Below, piece by piece: positions 30,461 through 43,730 of a DNA stretch of 64,000 nt. The stretch comes from Isoperla grammatica (taxonomy: Eukaryota; Arthropoda; Insecta; Plecoptera; Perlodidae), in contig OX246746.1 of the NCBI GenBank assembly GCA_945910005.1, forward strand, positions 16,491,387 through 16,555,386. The letters run 5' to 3'. The translations under genes were made by a program, and so were the position numbers. Position 1 is the stretch's first letter; every line of letters starts with the position of its first letter. The notes below the pieces were generated by a model. It ran no database searches. It saw nothing but the letters and a program-made list of their open reading frames with translations, and was not told where the DNA came from.

Positions 30461-33400
30461 AGTTGTGAATGTGAACCCCAATTTCGTGAGTCTCTTAGAC
30501 CTTTAGAAACTCACAACAGTAACTCAGATGTGACCAACTGAGTTATACACTTATAATTCATCTGAATCCTGACTTAGTGAGATCCTTCCTAACTGAGCTA
30601 TGATTTGGGTTCCAACCAACTAGACTACAAATATGTATCTGGCATTTCAAAAAGGGCTACAGTTCTGACTGAGTTGGTATAAATACAATAAATAATCAGT
30701 TCTGGCTACATTTCTGACTGTAGCCTTGTTGGGAATAGCTTGTGCCTAATGCCCGAGGGGAGGAATTTGGGTGAATGCCTTCTACATCTCGTACCTAACA
30801 CTTGCGTGGCAAAATAATCGGTTAGGTTGTCCAAAAGGTTTTTGACAGAATTCAAAAAGCTGCAAAGCGTCTCTCCTAATGGATGGTCATGTAATGGGCT
30901 GCAGTTGTAGCCCAGTTGCTCAAAATCATTTGGGTTGGTTTTATTTGGAACAATAGCACCACACCATGAAATTCACCAATAAATTTACTTGTTTGCAGAT
31001 GGTTAGTAGGCCTAAGTGTTCGTTGTGACACCGCAAGGTGGAGTAAGTAGGCTTTTTCTGTATGATACAGATAAGAACTATTTCAAATTTTCTTTTTATA
31101 TACGTACTACCTTCTCGAAATCTTTGTATACCACTTAAACTTTATCTGATCTTTTTAACCTTTATGAATCTTACTGTTAATATACTATAATTTCAGTTCG
31201 AACAACATGCGTTTGGCATATATTCTGGGGCAAGAAATATGTGGACATTTTCTCTCTTGTTATTGTACAGTAGTGGCTTTAGCTATTGTCAACCATTTGT
31301 CATACTTTTGTTTTTCAAACATTCAGACAAAATTTTCATTTGTCATTCTATTTCACTTTCGAGTCTGTTTCCGACACCCATAGACATTTTGGGTGTACAA
31401 GTGTGTCAACGAACACCATATTACAGTAGACTGACTGTAGCACACCAATCTTGATGAATCAAAAGTATAACAAGGGTTGGTTTTTAGGATAATTCTAAAA
31501 ATACTTGGCTTGCATATTCGTGTGTCATTGCCAGCCAGTGTTTAGCGGTCACAGTTCAGCTGTCGATGGAAGTTTCAAAGATTTAAAAACGGAATCTTCT
31601 TGAGATTTTATGTTGAATGGAGAGAAAACCAAATTTATGACAAAAAAAATGTTAATGTTTTGTTATTGTGGTGTGAGTGCAGAAATATTAATGTTTTAAC
31701 TATAAAGTGACGGCAGTTTTAGGATGTCCCCAAAAACACTTATCACAGTTGCACGATGTAATTGAAACTCTTTCATATAAGACCCTCAAACTACCACATT
31801 TCGTTTCGCATGTGTAATTAACGTAGTAAAGAAGTTCCCCCCTAGGAGAGACATGTCTCCGACAAAGCATCCTTGCACAGTCAGAAGCAACCCCCAGTGT
31901 TTAATAGTGAGATGATTGCTTCTGCTACATTACAAAATGTGATACTCGTGTAGCAAGTAAATGCTAGCTTTTCGTGTAGTTAGGGAGAAAAATGTTGGTA
32001 TTTATTTTATCACTAGCCATTTTTTTCATCACATAAAGTCCACATAAGCACGGATCAAATATACCACTGAATTCTACTTGCTTTGATCTACGTGACGAAT
32101 GTCTAAACAATGCTATTGGTATTGCTAATACAGAAAAATATGAAAGCGATTCCAATCGAAATTGTTTGAACACACGACGAGTTTAAATCTAGGTAATATA
32201 ATTCAGAAGTAGGCCTATCATTTAAAATCGAAAATTCCAACAAGCCTGCCTACCACATTAATCAAATTTCTAGATATTACAACTTACAAGTTAAAGACAC
32301 AATATTACACACAATAGTAGTACAATATTGATAGAAATTAAGCCTCATATGAAGATTGACGGTTTGTCAATGCATGTTTTTCGTTTGTGCTAATTGGAGC
32401 AAAACTTTCAGTATTGGATTCCATTCAATTGGCACTATTTAGGCACTAGACACAGGTGCTGAGTGTCATTGAATCGGCCACCAATTACACATGTCCAACG
32501 AAATGTGGGAGTTTATTTGACCTTTTAAATAATATATTGCAATGTAAACTGTGATAATCAATGAATGATATAGTTTCATGTTTTGGCTTAAAACACAATT
32601 AGTTCCAAGAAGCCACTGTAATAGACTGTACTACAAAATAGAATACAACTTACCGTTTGCTTACAGTCGATTGAATATGCGAAATAAATGCATTTATTTT
32701 TATAGTTACCCTATCATCGTAATAATTGGTTTTCAGTAGTGAACACCATACCATTCATATTGGGTGTGTCTTTGTGATGATCACTGCTTCCAAGTTACTG
32801 TTGTGTTTACATGCGCTATTGGTATCACATTGTTAGATCTCAGTTGGAACACTTCCAGCTCCATCTGAGAATACAAAATTAACCTTCTACATAGCAAGTC
32901 TGAATTAACCTGCAACATGCCGCACAACTAATATTTCATAATTATTTGCTATTTTGGGTATATTTAGATATATTTGATCATAGTTAATCCATTATTCAAA
33001 TGCACATTCATGTATTTGTGTTACAATAACTTCAAAACTGAAATAAATACCAATTTTAAATTCGCATCCATTCTTTCCTTTTATATGTACATACATTGAA
33101 AACTCTAGTCCTGTCGTACTTTTACCACTTCCACTGCAATATTGAACGTAGTTTTTCATGCTATTTCAGCTTTCAAACATACTTAACCAATGTCCTATTG
33201 GCAGTAGTTAAAGTGGAACACGATGTTCGTAGGCTACCTTACGATGAAATTGTATTCTCTTGTAAAAGTGGTCCCACAACAACCTTGTAAATACTGACAT
33301 CATAGATGAACAAGAAATTGTCCAACGTAATGTATTTGAAAAAGCCACCTGCTGATTGGCTCCGACTCAACTGCAGCATTAACAAGGTTACTGTGGAACC

Positions 33401-34606
33401 ACTGTATTTATAAGATGTGCGTATTAGGCAGTATTTGCTCTTGGGACCATAAGGTGATGACCTAATATAGGATATTCCAGATGTACAAGGTGTAGTGAAC
33501 AATGCATAACAGTTTCAAATCCATACTTTTAATTATAAACACAAATTCAAACTTTGAGCTAACACGCTCACAACGGAATGTCAACATAACCTACTTATCA
33601 CTTACTTCAATAATATTCAATTCAAACTCTCATTTCGATATGAGTCATCCTACAAATATCTCACTATTGTAACAATTGGTATTATTAAACAATACGTTAT
33701 TAATTTTTTGTTTTCTTATAACTGCGGTGAGCCAAACATTTTTGTATTTTAATATGAAGTGTGGCATCGACAAACTAGGTTTTCAAATAATTATAAAGAT
33801 GTTTTGTAGGAGATAGGACCATACATGGATACCAGTTTTTGTACTGAGAGATTTGAACACAAGCACCTTTTAACTCGGGTAAACAGAGGTAATTTCTGCC
33901 TTAGTTTAGAGTACATAAGATATTTTAGACAAAAAATACCTTTGTTCTTCAAGTGGACAAATATTTCAGATAATATAGATTTTAACTCTTTGAAAACATC
34001 AAGTACATCCACATACTCTGTCCACATACCTAAAACTATGTTATACACATAGTAATAACAACATTTCACTCAAAATTTATTTCGTATTTTTACTCGTTTT
34101 TTTATTTTAAATTTATTTTCTTTCGTATTTTTACAAAATACAGTACATAAAGGAAAAATGGCTACGCCATAAACACTCGATAAAATATCCTAACGCATAC
34201 AAATGCAAATGAACTTGATAGTTTTGGTTTTTAAGTTGTATAATATAATATTATAATGAATTAAAACTAGCAGAAACATACTTCACAATAAAAAATTGTA
34301 CATGATTTAAATGCATGCAAGGGGCTTTAATTGCTCTGATGCACATTATTAAAAATACATTATAAATGCTGTATTGAAAGTTACGATCTTGAGAAAGCTT
34401 TACGTTTATTTAGTTGTTGTCGTCAATTAGTTCAGTTTTCATAGTGTACATTGTTATACAGTTTTGATCAATATTTTGGTTGATCTAAGAGTAGTATCTA
34501 ATAACATTAACATTAAGATACACCTGTACATGTTTGATATTCTTAATCTGGCATTTAGCTTCAATACTAATGAAACACTTATGGAAAACATAAATTTTGC
34601 CACTGG
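30461..34606. other. Intergenic stretch without recognised genes
   Basis: AT-rich with scattered AATAAA hexamers (for example 30979-30984). Open frames are short, overlap on both strands and lack motifs. Confidence 0.45.
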
Positions 34607-34678
34607 CACTACAGTATGGTTAATAAATGAAAGATTAAATTTTGCTTTGGACTTACATTTATTAACCATACTGTAGTG
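34607..34678. repeat. Perfect 23-bp inverted repeat, 26-base loop
   Basis: Arms 34607-34629 and 34656-34678 are exact reverse complements. Total length 72, size of a pre-miRNA, but the unbroken stem favours a tiny fold-back element. Confidence 0.88.
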
Positions 34679-35986
34679 GAAATAGTCAGTTTTGATTATT
34701 TTTTGTATTTACCAATAACAAAATTTTCAGTTAGAGAATCAACACATAGAGGATAATATCATTAGAGATGCATAGCATAAAGGATACAATTATTGTTGAG
34801 TCTTGCTAAGCCTCTGCAGCGGCAGTACATTACTATTAATAGATAACGTGCATAATTTTCTAACATAATATGGGAGTAAGCTTAAAATTGCAATGTACTT
34901 AAAAAGCATAACCATAAATAATTGCAATCTAAAAGGGTTAATGAATCGTCACCAAATGGCTGTATTATACAAAAGACAAATTTATTTGATACAAATAATG
35001 ACAAATAAGTAAAGTACCGGTAGCGCAACAAAATTTGCTGCAATTTGATTAACAAACATCTACACATTTAAACTCATTTTTAAGCATAATGGGACACTAT
35101 ATGAAATAGTACACACCCATAGGTGGTACATTCAACCCTGAACAATGGAAATACATTACAACTAGGACTTGAAAGTAAAATCTCATAAGTAGACACATTA
35201 TTCTGTCAACCACATTGAACATAATTTCTTTTATGGATTTGATAGCAATAAAAAGTGTTATATTGAATTCTATTGATCCAGCATAGAGTTCTCCTATCTC
35301 CTTGCATTATATTATAGCGATATCATTATTTCCAAGTACTACTAAGAAAACTTTTAAATAAAGTTCCCAAACCAAGCCTGATATGCCTTAAAAATAATCC
35401 TAGTTTAAAATTTAAATTTCATAGCCTCAAACATTTGTTTAAGAAATTACCTAAATTTAAAATTCCATCTTCTTACAATTTTATCAGGTTTAGTATACTT
35501 ATTGTAAGTACCTCTATTTGTAAGTACAGGTGACAGATACGAGTGTTATGTTGATTCCGCGTCAGTTCTATGACAGTCTTCAAATTGAACTCTTTTGAAA
35601 GAAACATTTTTATAAAAGGGATGTCCAATATTTTGGTATTGAGTTTCATTGCTGTTCCAAGTCTTCCCCCCCCCCCCCCCCCCACCACTTTTCGCGCTGT
35701 CCCAGATGCAATAGAATTTTATAAATATATATTTTAAAAAAATCCAACTAGTATCAGACTCTGTTATGAGGTACATTTGTAATAAGTATTTTAAACAACT
35801 TCTCATGCCGTCATTTGATAGAAACCAATGATGTATTTGTGGGATGAACAAAAAGAGGTGGTGAAAGCTAGATGGCGCTAAGTGGACAAGGGAGGTGTAT
35901 TTGAATAACCCGTAATAAATGGATCTATAGTATAGATCATACAAAACATGAATTATTGGTAAAGTTAGTACATTGTCATGAGACAA
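34679..35986. other. Intergenic stretch, includes an 18-base C tract
   Basis: No gene recognised. A poly(C) run occupies 35666-35683. It probably includes the 3' end of the minus-strand transporter transcript. Confidence 0.4.
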
Positions 35987-36074
35987 GTTATTGGACTATA
36001 CACTGTTCATTGTCAAAGTAATAATTAATTATTATAATATTACTTGTAAAATCAACAGTGTATAGTCCAATAAC
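35987..36074. mobile_element. 88-bp hairpin element with 21-bp perfect arms
   Basis: Arms 35987-36007 and 36054-36074 are exact reverse complements; the AT-rich loop has its own partial palindrome. A 14-base direct repeat AGTACATTGTCATG stands at 35967-35980 and 36116-36129. It is 100 bases downstream of the transporter stop. Confidence 0.75.
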
Positions 36075-36175
36075 ATTTCTTCATTTCACCTGTTCTACTA
36101 AGTTTCTGTTCAATAAGTACATTGTCATGTTTGCGTTTGGTTGGTTTATCATAATACTCTGTTGTTAACTATCTT

Positions 36176-37422
36176 TCATATAGCCTGGCCATCTTTTGCT
36201 TTTTTGTTTGACTTTCCTTTGGAGCCATCTTCAATATCCTGCAGGGTTCTGTTCATCGTCTCTGGCAAGAAAAAGTAAAGGAAGAATATTCCGCATGTTG
36301 CGACTGCCCCATAAAGGAAAAACGCTCCATCTTTTCCAAGTTGTTGAAAAAGACTAAGACTGGTTTTGACTACAATAAAAAATACTAAGAAACCAAAACA
36401 AGACGTTGACCCACTGCCCAGTCCCCTGGTTGCACTGGGAAATACCTCCCCTATCATTACCCAAGGTAACGGTACATATCCTATGCTAATGAAACAAATG
36501 TATACTATGAAAAATAGCATTGGCATCCATTCCCAACCTTCATATTTTTGAAAATATCTCAGATAAAATCCTAGTCCTAAAAGAGAAGTTGCGGTTCCAA
36601 TACCCGAGATTATCGCCAAAGGTCTACGACCAACCTTCCTCAACAGAATACAGGCACACACTGACATGACTACACGAACGACATCGATGATGATCGTTGC
36701 AACATATTCATCCAATCCTAAACCCACATCTTTCATAATTGATACTGTATAAAACGCAACGGCATTAACTCCAGAAAATTGAAGAATAAAAAAGAATATA
36801 TTCATTATGAAAAATGGCTTAAGAAAACTTGAATGCACTACCATCTTTCTATACTCGGACCAAGTTGCCTTGTTTTCTTTGTTGAGCTGGTCTTCTTCGC
36901 GCTGTTTGGCGTATTTGATGAGCATAAGGCGTAGTTCGGTGTTTGCCTCTTCGTCGTTCCCTCTGAACCACTTGAAAGTCTCCTGAGCCAGTTGGTTGTT
37001 ACCTTGAGCAGCGAGCCAGGACGGGGACTCTGGCAGGCACGATATGATGCAATAGCAGATGAACGGTAAAGCAGCACTGATCGCTGCCGTCAGCCGCCAA
37101 CTTAAATAGGTTCCCAATACGTGTGCTAGTAGGATGCCAATTGCAACGCCTAAACTAACAACGGCCAGAAACACGCCACGGTATTTCGGACCCGACATTT
37201 CCGCTATGTAAACTGTCGTAACTGGCCCTATAAGGCCGACACAGAGTCCGGTGAGAAAGCGACCAAGGTAAAGTAATTCAATATTGCTGGCGAGTGACAA
37301 CACAACCCATCCACTTACATACGGAACACACAAGATCTGCTGAGATAATTTTCTACCGTACTTTTCCATTAAAAGTCCACTTATTATGCACCCTAAAGCC
37401 ATGGGTAGAGCTGCCATTCCAG
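36176..37422 (-). CDS. Sugar transporter exon 3: helices 2-12
   Basis: Acceptor TTCTTCTGCTTTCAG. A single large exon encodes residues 100-514 with nearly all conserved loops, then TGA at 36178-36176. The C-terminal tail is Lys-rich (KGKSNKKAKDG). Confidence 0.95.
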
Positions 37423-38593
37423 CTGAAAGCAGAAGAAAAATATGTTTATTATTTCTTTGCGTTAGTTGAAAAGTCATTTCGTTTTTTTGCCAAGTTTACT
37501 GCAATATACTCTATATTCATTTATATTCTATACAACAATACTACTATACACATAATATGTAAACAAAATTTATATGTATTTACCTGCGGTTAGTTCTATA
37601 TATCTGTATATATGGGTATTAATGAACTAGCCGACTATATATAGCATAATATGTTGGTTTAGTATTGACATACTATCCTAGACATGGCATATAGGTAATA
37701 TAATCTGAACATAGACTATATGGGAAGGGTCTCCCATGATGCAAATAAATCCATCATCTATTTACTGAAAAAAATAGCAGATATAACAGGTGAAAGAAAA
37801 TTTAATTGCTTTAACAATAATAATGCCCAAAATGATGGTTGTTAAGAAAAATGCTGGGATTTAACAACTGGGCATTGGGCACGTACACAGCCCAGAGAGA
37901 TATCTATGCAGAATGCTAGGGATAGCTCACCTATCCAAGAAGCTTGTTCTTCGGTGATGGTGATGGTGCTGTTTGCGTGGTACAACTGCGGAAGCAGAAT
38001 CCCCGAAAAGCCTGAAGTCATACCGGAACTGACAATTGCGAAGAAGGGACCGGCCATTCCCAATGACTGTAAGAAGAGGTTACATACTGGTTGAAATAAC
38101 CTTGAAATTAAAACCCTAAAATAAAATAACAAATAAAACTAAAATAAAACAACGAAAATGAAAACAATGGACAATTTATGAAATCGTGAACATTCCTTTG
38201 AAAACTCTGTGAAGAGTATGCAAACATTACACACACAAATCTGTTATTTGACATAATCAATAAGCATATAGGTCGCTACAAATAAAATATTTATAATAGC
38301 AATATTTTACACACCACAAAGTTGTAAACAACTGTTTAAAAAAAAAATTTAAAAATATCTTTACATTATAAACCTAGTTAGTCACCTGAAGAGGGGCACA
38401 TCAAGTAAAGCTGGTGTGCACCCTATAACAGGGATTCCCACGAAAAATTATTAATTATTATCCTAATGTTGTCGGACACAACATATCTACATTCTTCATG
38501 TCGCAGTATAAACAAAAATTATTACAGCATTGTTTAAGACATTTACTAATATTGTAGCCTTAAAAATATGTATGATTAATTGATAATGTTATA

Positions 38594-38672
<79 letters not shown>

Positions 38673-38882
38673 ATTTTGATTGTATGATTTTTTGTGTATG
38701 TTTTTTTTTGGTGTATTTACCTGTCTTAATACCGGAGTGTACGATGATGTCTGCTTCTTCTTTTCGTCGCTGGGTTTTGGAATGTGTGCTGGTATGATCA
38801 TAAGCGGATGATCTTCTTTGCCTTCTTTCAACCCGGCCAGGTCTCCAAAGCCGTTCTCCTCATCGCGGCGGCTTTTAGGCAT
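36176..38882 (-). CDS. SLC2/Tret1-type facilitative sugar transporter, three coding exons
   Basis: On the minus strand, exons 38882-38721, 38066-37931 and 37422-36176 join (phases 0, 1) to 514 residues plus TGA, a normal size for the family. The hydrophobicity fits twelve helices with a long central loop (about 237-300). SLC2 landmarks: EKYGRK at 119-124, LGRF at 152-155, YIAEMSGPKYRG at 171-182, PESPSWL at 230-236, QFSGVNAVAFY at 314-324, GRRPL at 364-368, PLPWVMIGEVFP at 417-428, PETMNRTL at 486-493. ITEEQASWI at the end of exon 2 is typical of Tret1/GLUT8-like proteins. It should move a hexose or trehalose across a membrane down its gradient; the substrate cannot be told. Variants: PLPW for GPIPW, PETMNRT for PETKG. 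The start at 38882 follows an acceptor TTTTTTCAG, so a 5' non-coding exon or an earlier start is likely. Confidence 0.92.
37931..38066 (-). CDS. Sugar transporter exon 2: helix 1
   Basis: Acceptor CTCTTCTTACAG, donor GATAG|GTGAGC, phase 0 to 1. Residues 55-99 contain GMAGPFFAIVSSGMTSGF (helix 1) and ITITEEQASWI before helix 2. Confidence 0.87.
38381..38452 (+). mobile_element. SINE-A 3' fragment in transporter intron 1
   Basis: GTTAGTCACCTGAAGAGGGG and GTGTGCACCCTATAACAGGG match the 3' third of SINE-A at 8120-8200 and 63135-63200. Confidence 0.75.
38593..38672 (+). repeat. (GATT)20 microsatellite in transporter intron 1
   Basis: Pure tetranucleotide array of about 80 bases, ending 49 bases from the exon 1 donor on the minus strand. 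Confidence 0.97.
38721..38882 (-). CDS. Sugar transporter exon 1: cytosolic N-terminus
   Basis: ATG (minus strand) nine bases after an AG acceptor; donor GACAG|GTAAAT. Fifty-four polar residues, including DDE/KKK charged runs, as expected for a cytosolic tail. The start is the least certain part of the model. Confidence 0.7.
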
Positions 38883-38892
38883 CTCTGTGTTC

Positions 38893-39495
38893 TGAAAAAA
38901 TACCATATTAGAGTTCTTAGCATCATTCGGAATACAGAGTAAGTTATACTCTTAATATGACATGTGACTAGCCCTAAATCATCTCTATTGTGTGTGAGTT
39001 CTTTTCCTTCCCCCTGAATCCTTAAAATGCCAAACGAAAAGATTTGCAGTCATATAACGTATGACATTATGACGTCTATACAGTATACACGTCTAAATGG
39101 AGAGGAAATGTTTTGAGTGTGGCTAGTAAACAGATCGTACCAAATGGAAGATTTGGTTGCTTTTTTGTTTGAACAAAGATTGTTCTGCAGGTGCACTGAT
39201 AGAGTGAGAAAAAGCATAAATGATAAATAAACGTTACGGTATGTAGAAGATATTGCGATATATTCTACCAGCTAAATCAAACAATGAACAACCTTTGGTT
39301 ATATCATTTCGAAGGGCTGAACGGAAAGAGACAACATATAGGAGTTATTCTTCTGTCAAATTATGGAGTAATTTATGGGTAGGATTTCAATTGGGTTATC
39401 ACCACTAGCTTTTAATTCACAGTTGAAACATAGGGCATTGGTAACATTTGGATTTACAGCTTTGGAGATTAAATTTACCGCTTGAACTCCTATGC
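38893..39495. other. Stretch upstream of the transporter without recognised features
   Basis: No coding signal. May contain the transporter's first intron or promoter. Confidence 0.4.
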
Positions 39496-39498
39496 TTG

Positions 39499-39956
39499 GG
39501 GTACATTCCGAAACCTCCTGAAAATGATGGGGTTCCAGCATCAGCTAGCACGTCCCAGCGTCACATTTTGTCAAGTGTTTCGGAACGCCTACAAGCGAAA
39601 AAATGGAGGAAATGCGCACTAAAAATTTGTAATGAAATTACAAAAGCAATATTCTAATCGTTTCCCCATAATAACAAATACTACATGAAAGATAATAAAA
39701 TCCTGCAACGCGTGGTATAAATAACGGTCAAATTATATAATTCCTGACAATTTGACGAGCTTTTAAATTATTGCATTTTGAAAACGCCGCCATGATTTGT
39801 GAATACTGGCAGATGCCCTCACTCGAACCGGCTGGCGTTTTCATGATGCTGAATATGCTGGCGCAGGCAGTTACGGAACGTCCAGCGTATGATATTCAGG
39901 TTACGGAACGGCCTCAGCACGGAAATCGCATATGCAGCTAGTTTCGGAACGTACCC
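39499..39956. mobile_element. MITE-like element with inverted ends
   Basis: GGGTACATTCCGAAAC at the left faces GTTTCGGAACGTACCC at the right. Flanking TTG at 39496-39498 and 39957-39959 may be a 3-bp target duplication. CGGAACG repeats occur inside. Confidence 0.65.
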
Positions 39957-40084
39957 TTGAACGAAAAGCTTTTTTTTCTTTGTCTCTAGTTCCCGTTCCT
40001 TATTTTGTTTTCTTTTTGCGAAACATTTAAAACTTATCGAGTATTATTCACAAGGAATCACACTTAAAGTTGGCCCAACGTAAG

Positions 40085-40270
40085 TAGGCCTATTCTCATG
40101 CTTACGACAGCCGCGTACATTGGTACCAACTTAATATTTCACTTCTCTAGTTCCCGCCATCTAATTGAAACAGGTCTTTAGAGATAATTTACAACCTTCC
40201 GTTGGCTACCTGAAACGGTGGGCGTCGCCAAACAGCCGTGTCACTCTACAAAGCGAAAGACTGCATTTAG
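40085..40270 (+). repeat. Dispersed repeat R2, copy 1
   Basis: GTACATTGGTACCAACTTAA, CATCTAATTGAAACAGGT and GATAATTTACAACCTTCCGT recur at 41403-41560 and, inverted, at 49085-49250. Confidence 0.7.
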
Positions 40271-41069
40271 GAATGTGTGAAAGAACGATAGGAATCTGCT
40301 GATTTTCCATGAATTAGTGCCCATATAATTTTAAAAATATGAATGACTTTAGGATTCAAAACGAAATAATGGGGCCCTGTAGATGAACTGACAGGGGGCC
40401 CTGAAGGGCCTCCAGTCAGACTACCCCCCACCCCCCGCAATCGCGTGGGCTGCGGAATTAGTAGCTACGCCACTGAACCATTAGAATAGATGTATACAAC
40501 AACATTATACGATACAGTCCAAAATCTCAAGCTCTTTCCAGTCCAGGTATCCAAGCAAACTTAACTACCATTCTTATTTTACCTTGATGTGTTTCGAAAA
40601 CGTTTACTCTTTGGTGGTAAAACAGATACCTGTTTAATCACTGACGTACGTTTGATAAACAAAAATATGTGTTACTGTTTAAGAAAATATGAAATGATTT
40701 TAGATGAATGTATCACACACTCACTCACTACACCTACACACACACACGTTCACACAGTCTAGGAGAACCCCTCTTTGTAGCTTGAGCTGGCAACAGGTTT
40801 GGTGTCCATGTTACCTTCCCATGGACGGAAACACATGATGTCGCGATGAGAACAAATCTGGTTTTTCTTCTTATACGCCTAACCAAATGACACAAAAAAC
40901 AAACTCGAAAAACACCAAGCAGGTTTCCTAAGTAGTAAGTATAATATAGCATGATGGTCCGTGTATTATTATATATAGAAACATACATCAAGCAATATTA
41001 ATTATATAATGTAAGTGGTGCTCTTGTGTTTTAGTTGGCCTTGGCTCAATGTAAGTAATAAAACACTAA

Positions 41070-41400
41070 AGGCTCATTCACGATAAAAACTTAGTAGTAA
41101 ACTTTAACTTAAACGTAGACGCTAAGTCTTTATAAACTCATTTAATAACGGTTAGTCAAATAAATTCTGAGCATGTTTCGGCTCCATTTTCGATTTAGCT
41201 AGCCTAGGCCTTGCGCCTGGCGCTGATTGGTTCTTTCTTACTGTTAAGTTTATTTTTATTTTAAAGTTTGATCGTTCCAAACTTAACCGTAGCCCAAAAC
41301 CAAGTTTAAGTTTTGGTCATGAACAATCGTGTGATCTTCCATAAGCCAAACCTTACTTTAAGTTGTAAGTTTACGGTTAAGTTTAATCGTGAATGGGCCT
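41070..41400. mobile_element. MITE with TAA target duplication (PIF/Harbinger-like)
   Basis: Ends AGGCTCATTCACGATAAA and AGGCCCATTCACGATTAA (inverted); TAA at 41067-41069 and 41401-41403. A 3-bp TWA duplication is the Harbinger mark; the assignment rests on that alone. No ORF. Confidence 0.7.
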
Positions 41401-41402
41401 TA

Positions 41403-41560
41403 ATGCTTACGATACATTGGTACCAACTTAATTTTCTAGTTTTCTTGTTTCTATACCATCTAATTGAAACAGGTTCATTAGGGATAATTTGCGACTTTCC
41501 GTTGGTTGCCTGGAACGGTGGGGGTGGCTAATTAGGCTTGTTAGGAATGTGTTGATCTCC
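41403..41560 (+). repeat. Dispersed repeat R2, copy 2
   Basis: Directly abuts the MITE at 41070-41400; about 85 percent alike to 40085-40270 by eye. Confidence 0.7.
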
Positions 41561-41759
41561 TTTGAATCAGCGCGCATGAAAGGGGCCGTAGATAAGGGTC
41601 TGAGGCCGGTATACAAATACTTTCGTTGGAGCTAGTAAATAAGGGCGTATTGTTTATTATTGTTATTGTTTATTATTTTATAGTTTAGTTATTTGGGTAT
41701 GCACCCACTTTTGACGACATCCATATTTGTACCCTGTATGAATCTACCGGACTAACAAA

Positions 41760-41814
<55 letters not shown>
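41760..41814 (+). repeat. (TTAC)n microsatellite
   Basis: Thirteen or so perfect ACTT units. Confidence 0.97.
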
Positions 41815-41815
<1 letters not shown>

Positions 41816-43640
41816 ATTGCTTAGATACAAAAAATCATGTATACAAACAACTAAGCTATGTTGTTAAGATATTCTATAGTAAGAGCAGTGAACGTGGTCG
41901 ACTTGAAGTGGCGGCGTTGGCTATATTTTCATTATACATCATCATAATATATTACCAGTATTGCGTGTGCGTGTGTTTAGGTGTTGTGAGTTTATCCGCG
42001 TGCTTTGTATGTGGACATTTTGTGGGTTATTGTTCTGGTTTCATTTTAAATAGCTTTAAAGTCTTATTTTCGTATCTTGAGTGGTATTATGGTTGAAAAA
42101 TTCGAAAGATCTGACAGTTGCAAGAAAGTGTTATTTTCAAGCAGGTTGCGTCATATAAAACATGCAGTGACAAACATACATATACAATATAAAATACTTT
42201 AGTAGTAGTTTTGAATGATTTTCAAAAGAACGATGCAATTTAGGGTGTTATTGGTTTTTCTTTAGGTTGAGTACTTTTATTTGTTGATTCATTTTTCAAA
42301 GTCGAGGGACTCCCTCGAGGGAGACACCTTTTTGAATCCGATAGTAGGCTAGTCAGCGACAGCTCGATAAACTAGAAAGTATTTTTGACCTTGGTTTCTG
42401 CCTTTTACTGGCGGAACACACGGGAAAATCCTGGAGCACAACATTATGCAAATATTATGGCAACGTGATAAAGTGATAAATTAAATCTTACATATTAGAG
42501 ATGCAACTTGTTATAGATTGCTAAATCAAAGAGTTTGAAATCAAAGATTGTAAATATATCTCAATTTCAAATTTTAGAAAAGATTTTCTTCACAAAATAT
42601 GTTGACTGGAAATTACTCCCATCGTCGTAGGATAAAACAGGACATGAAGTCATAGCCAGCTATAATAAGCAATCGCGTAAAATGAATCAAGTTTCAATTT
42701 TGTATGATCAATTCTGATTCATTCACTTATATGGTCATGTCATTCACTTAGAAGTTATTTCAGCAAATTCAAAGGAAATACATTTCAAACACCAACAATA
42801 AGTATATATTTTTGTATTTTAACTGTCCCAAATTTAAATCAAATATGTCATCCTGTAGAGATCGAGTTTAGTTTTGTTTCATATGAATATTTCACTATTC
42901 CAATCAATGGTTCCGTTTGTCAGATGCTTTATTTGCCTTTTGAAATGATGTTGCTGGACACAATTCAAACATCTGCAAAACGGAAACATTTATTGGAATA
43001 AAAACCAACTCATAAGACAGAGCTGCATTCAATTCTCTATAGGACGACATATTTTCAATGTCGTCTTTTTTTTTCTTTTTTTTTCGTTTTTTTCGTTTTT
43101 TTTCGTTTTCTTTTGGGACAATTTTAAAGCAATTTTAACAGACCAAAATCGGCCGTTCCGCAATTGGCAGGTGAAACCTAAAATCGTGCTTTCTAGGGAT
43201 TTTATCAAAAGACTGACAACGATGAATACGTTAAAACTTGCTCATCTTTTGCAACGCGGTATAATCAATGATTAATGTTGTGTTTCAAACAGACTGGAAG
43301 ACAATTCATACTGCGTTGTTTACCTCATTACGTTATACTATTTAATATTTCAGCGGGAACGAAAACGTGTTATGTAAATGTGTTAGAAATGATATGATTT
43401 AATTGTATCTATGCACAGTATGTACATAAGGCGGAAAGATAGTGGCGTGTTACAACAGTGCGAAATTGTCTTATTTCTATCATAATATCCTAAGATGTTC
43501 CACCACACCGAACGCTGCGGCTCTCTAAGCGCAACATACTCTATGTTATATTTTCATTCGTGGGTAGATATTTTGATTTTTAAGTCAATAATAATTAGTT
43601 ATCAAATTCCAAACAATTAAACATTAACCCTACTTCCCAT
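41815..43640. other. AT-rich intergenic stretch
   Basis: No gene recognised. Contains a T-rich run with TTTTTCG repeats at about 43065-43110. Confidence 0.45.
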
Positions 43641-43730
43641 CTGGACACGGGGTGGCTCAGGGTTACTCTGCCAGTCTTAAGAGGCGGCAAAATGACGTTC
43701 TCCCCGTTCCATTTCCCTCCCCTTAACCTA
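43640..43730 (+). repeat. Fragment resembling the 7600-7690 repeat body
   Basis: GGTGGCTCAGGGTTACTCTG then CCAGTCTTAAGAGGCGGCAA parallel the block at 7620-7690. Diverged. Confidence 0.45.

Noticed and set aside
35473..35986. Minus-strand frames of 71 and 146 residues with a poly-Gly run
   Set aside because: The Gly run is the C18 tract; no domain, flanking residues unconvincing.
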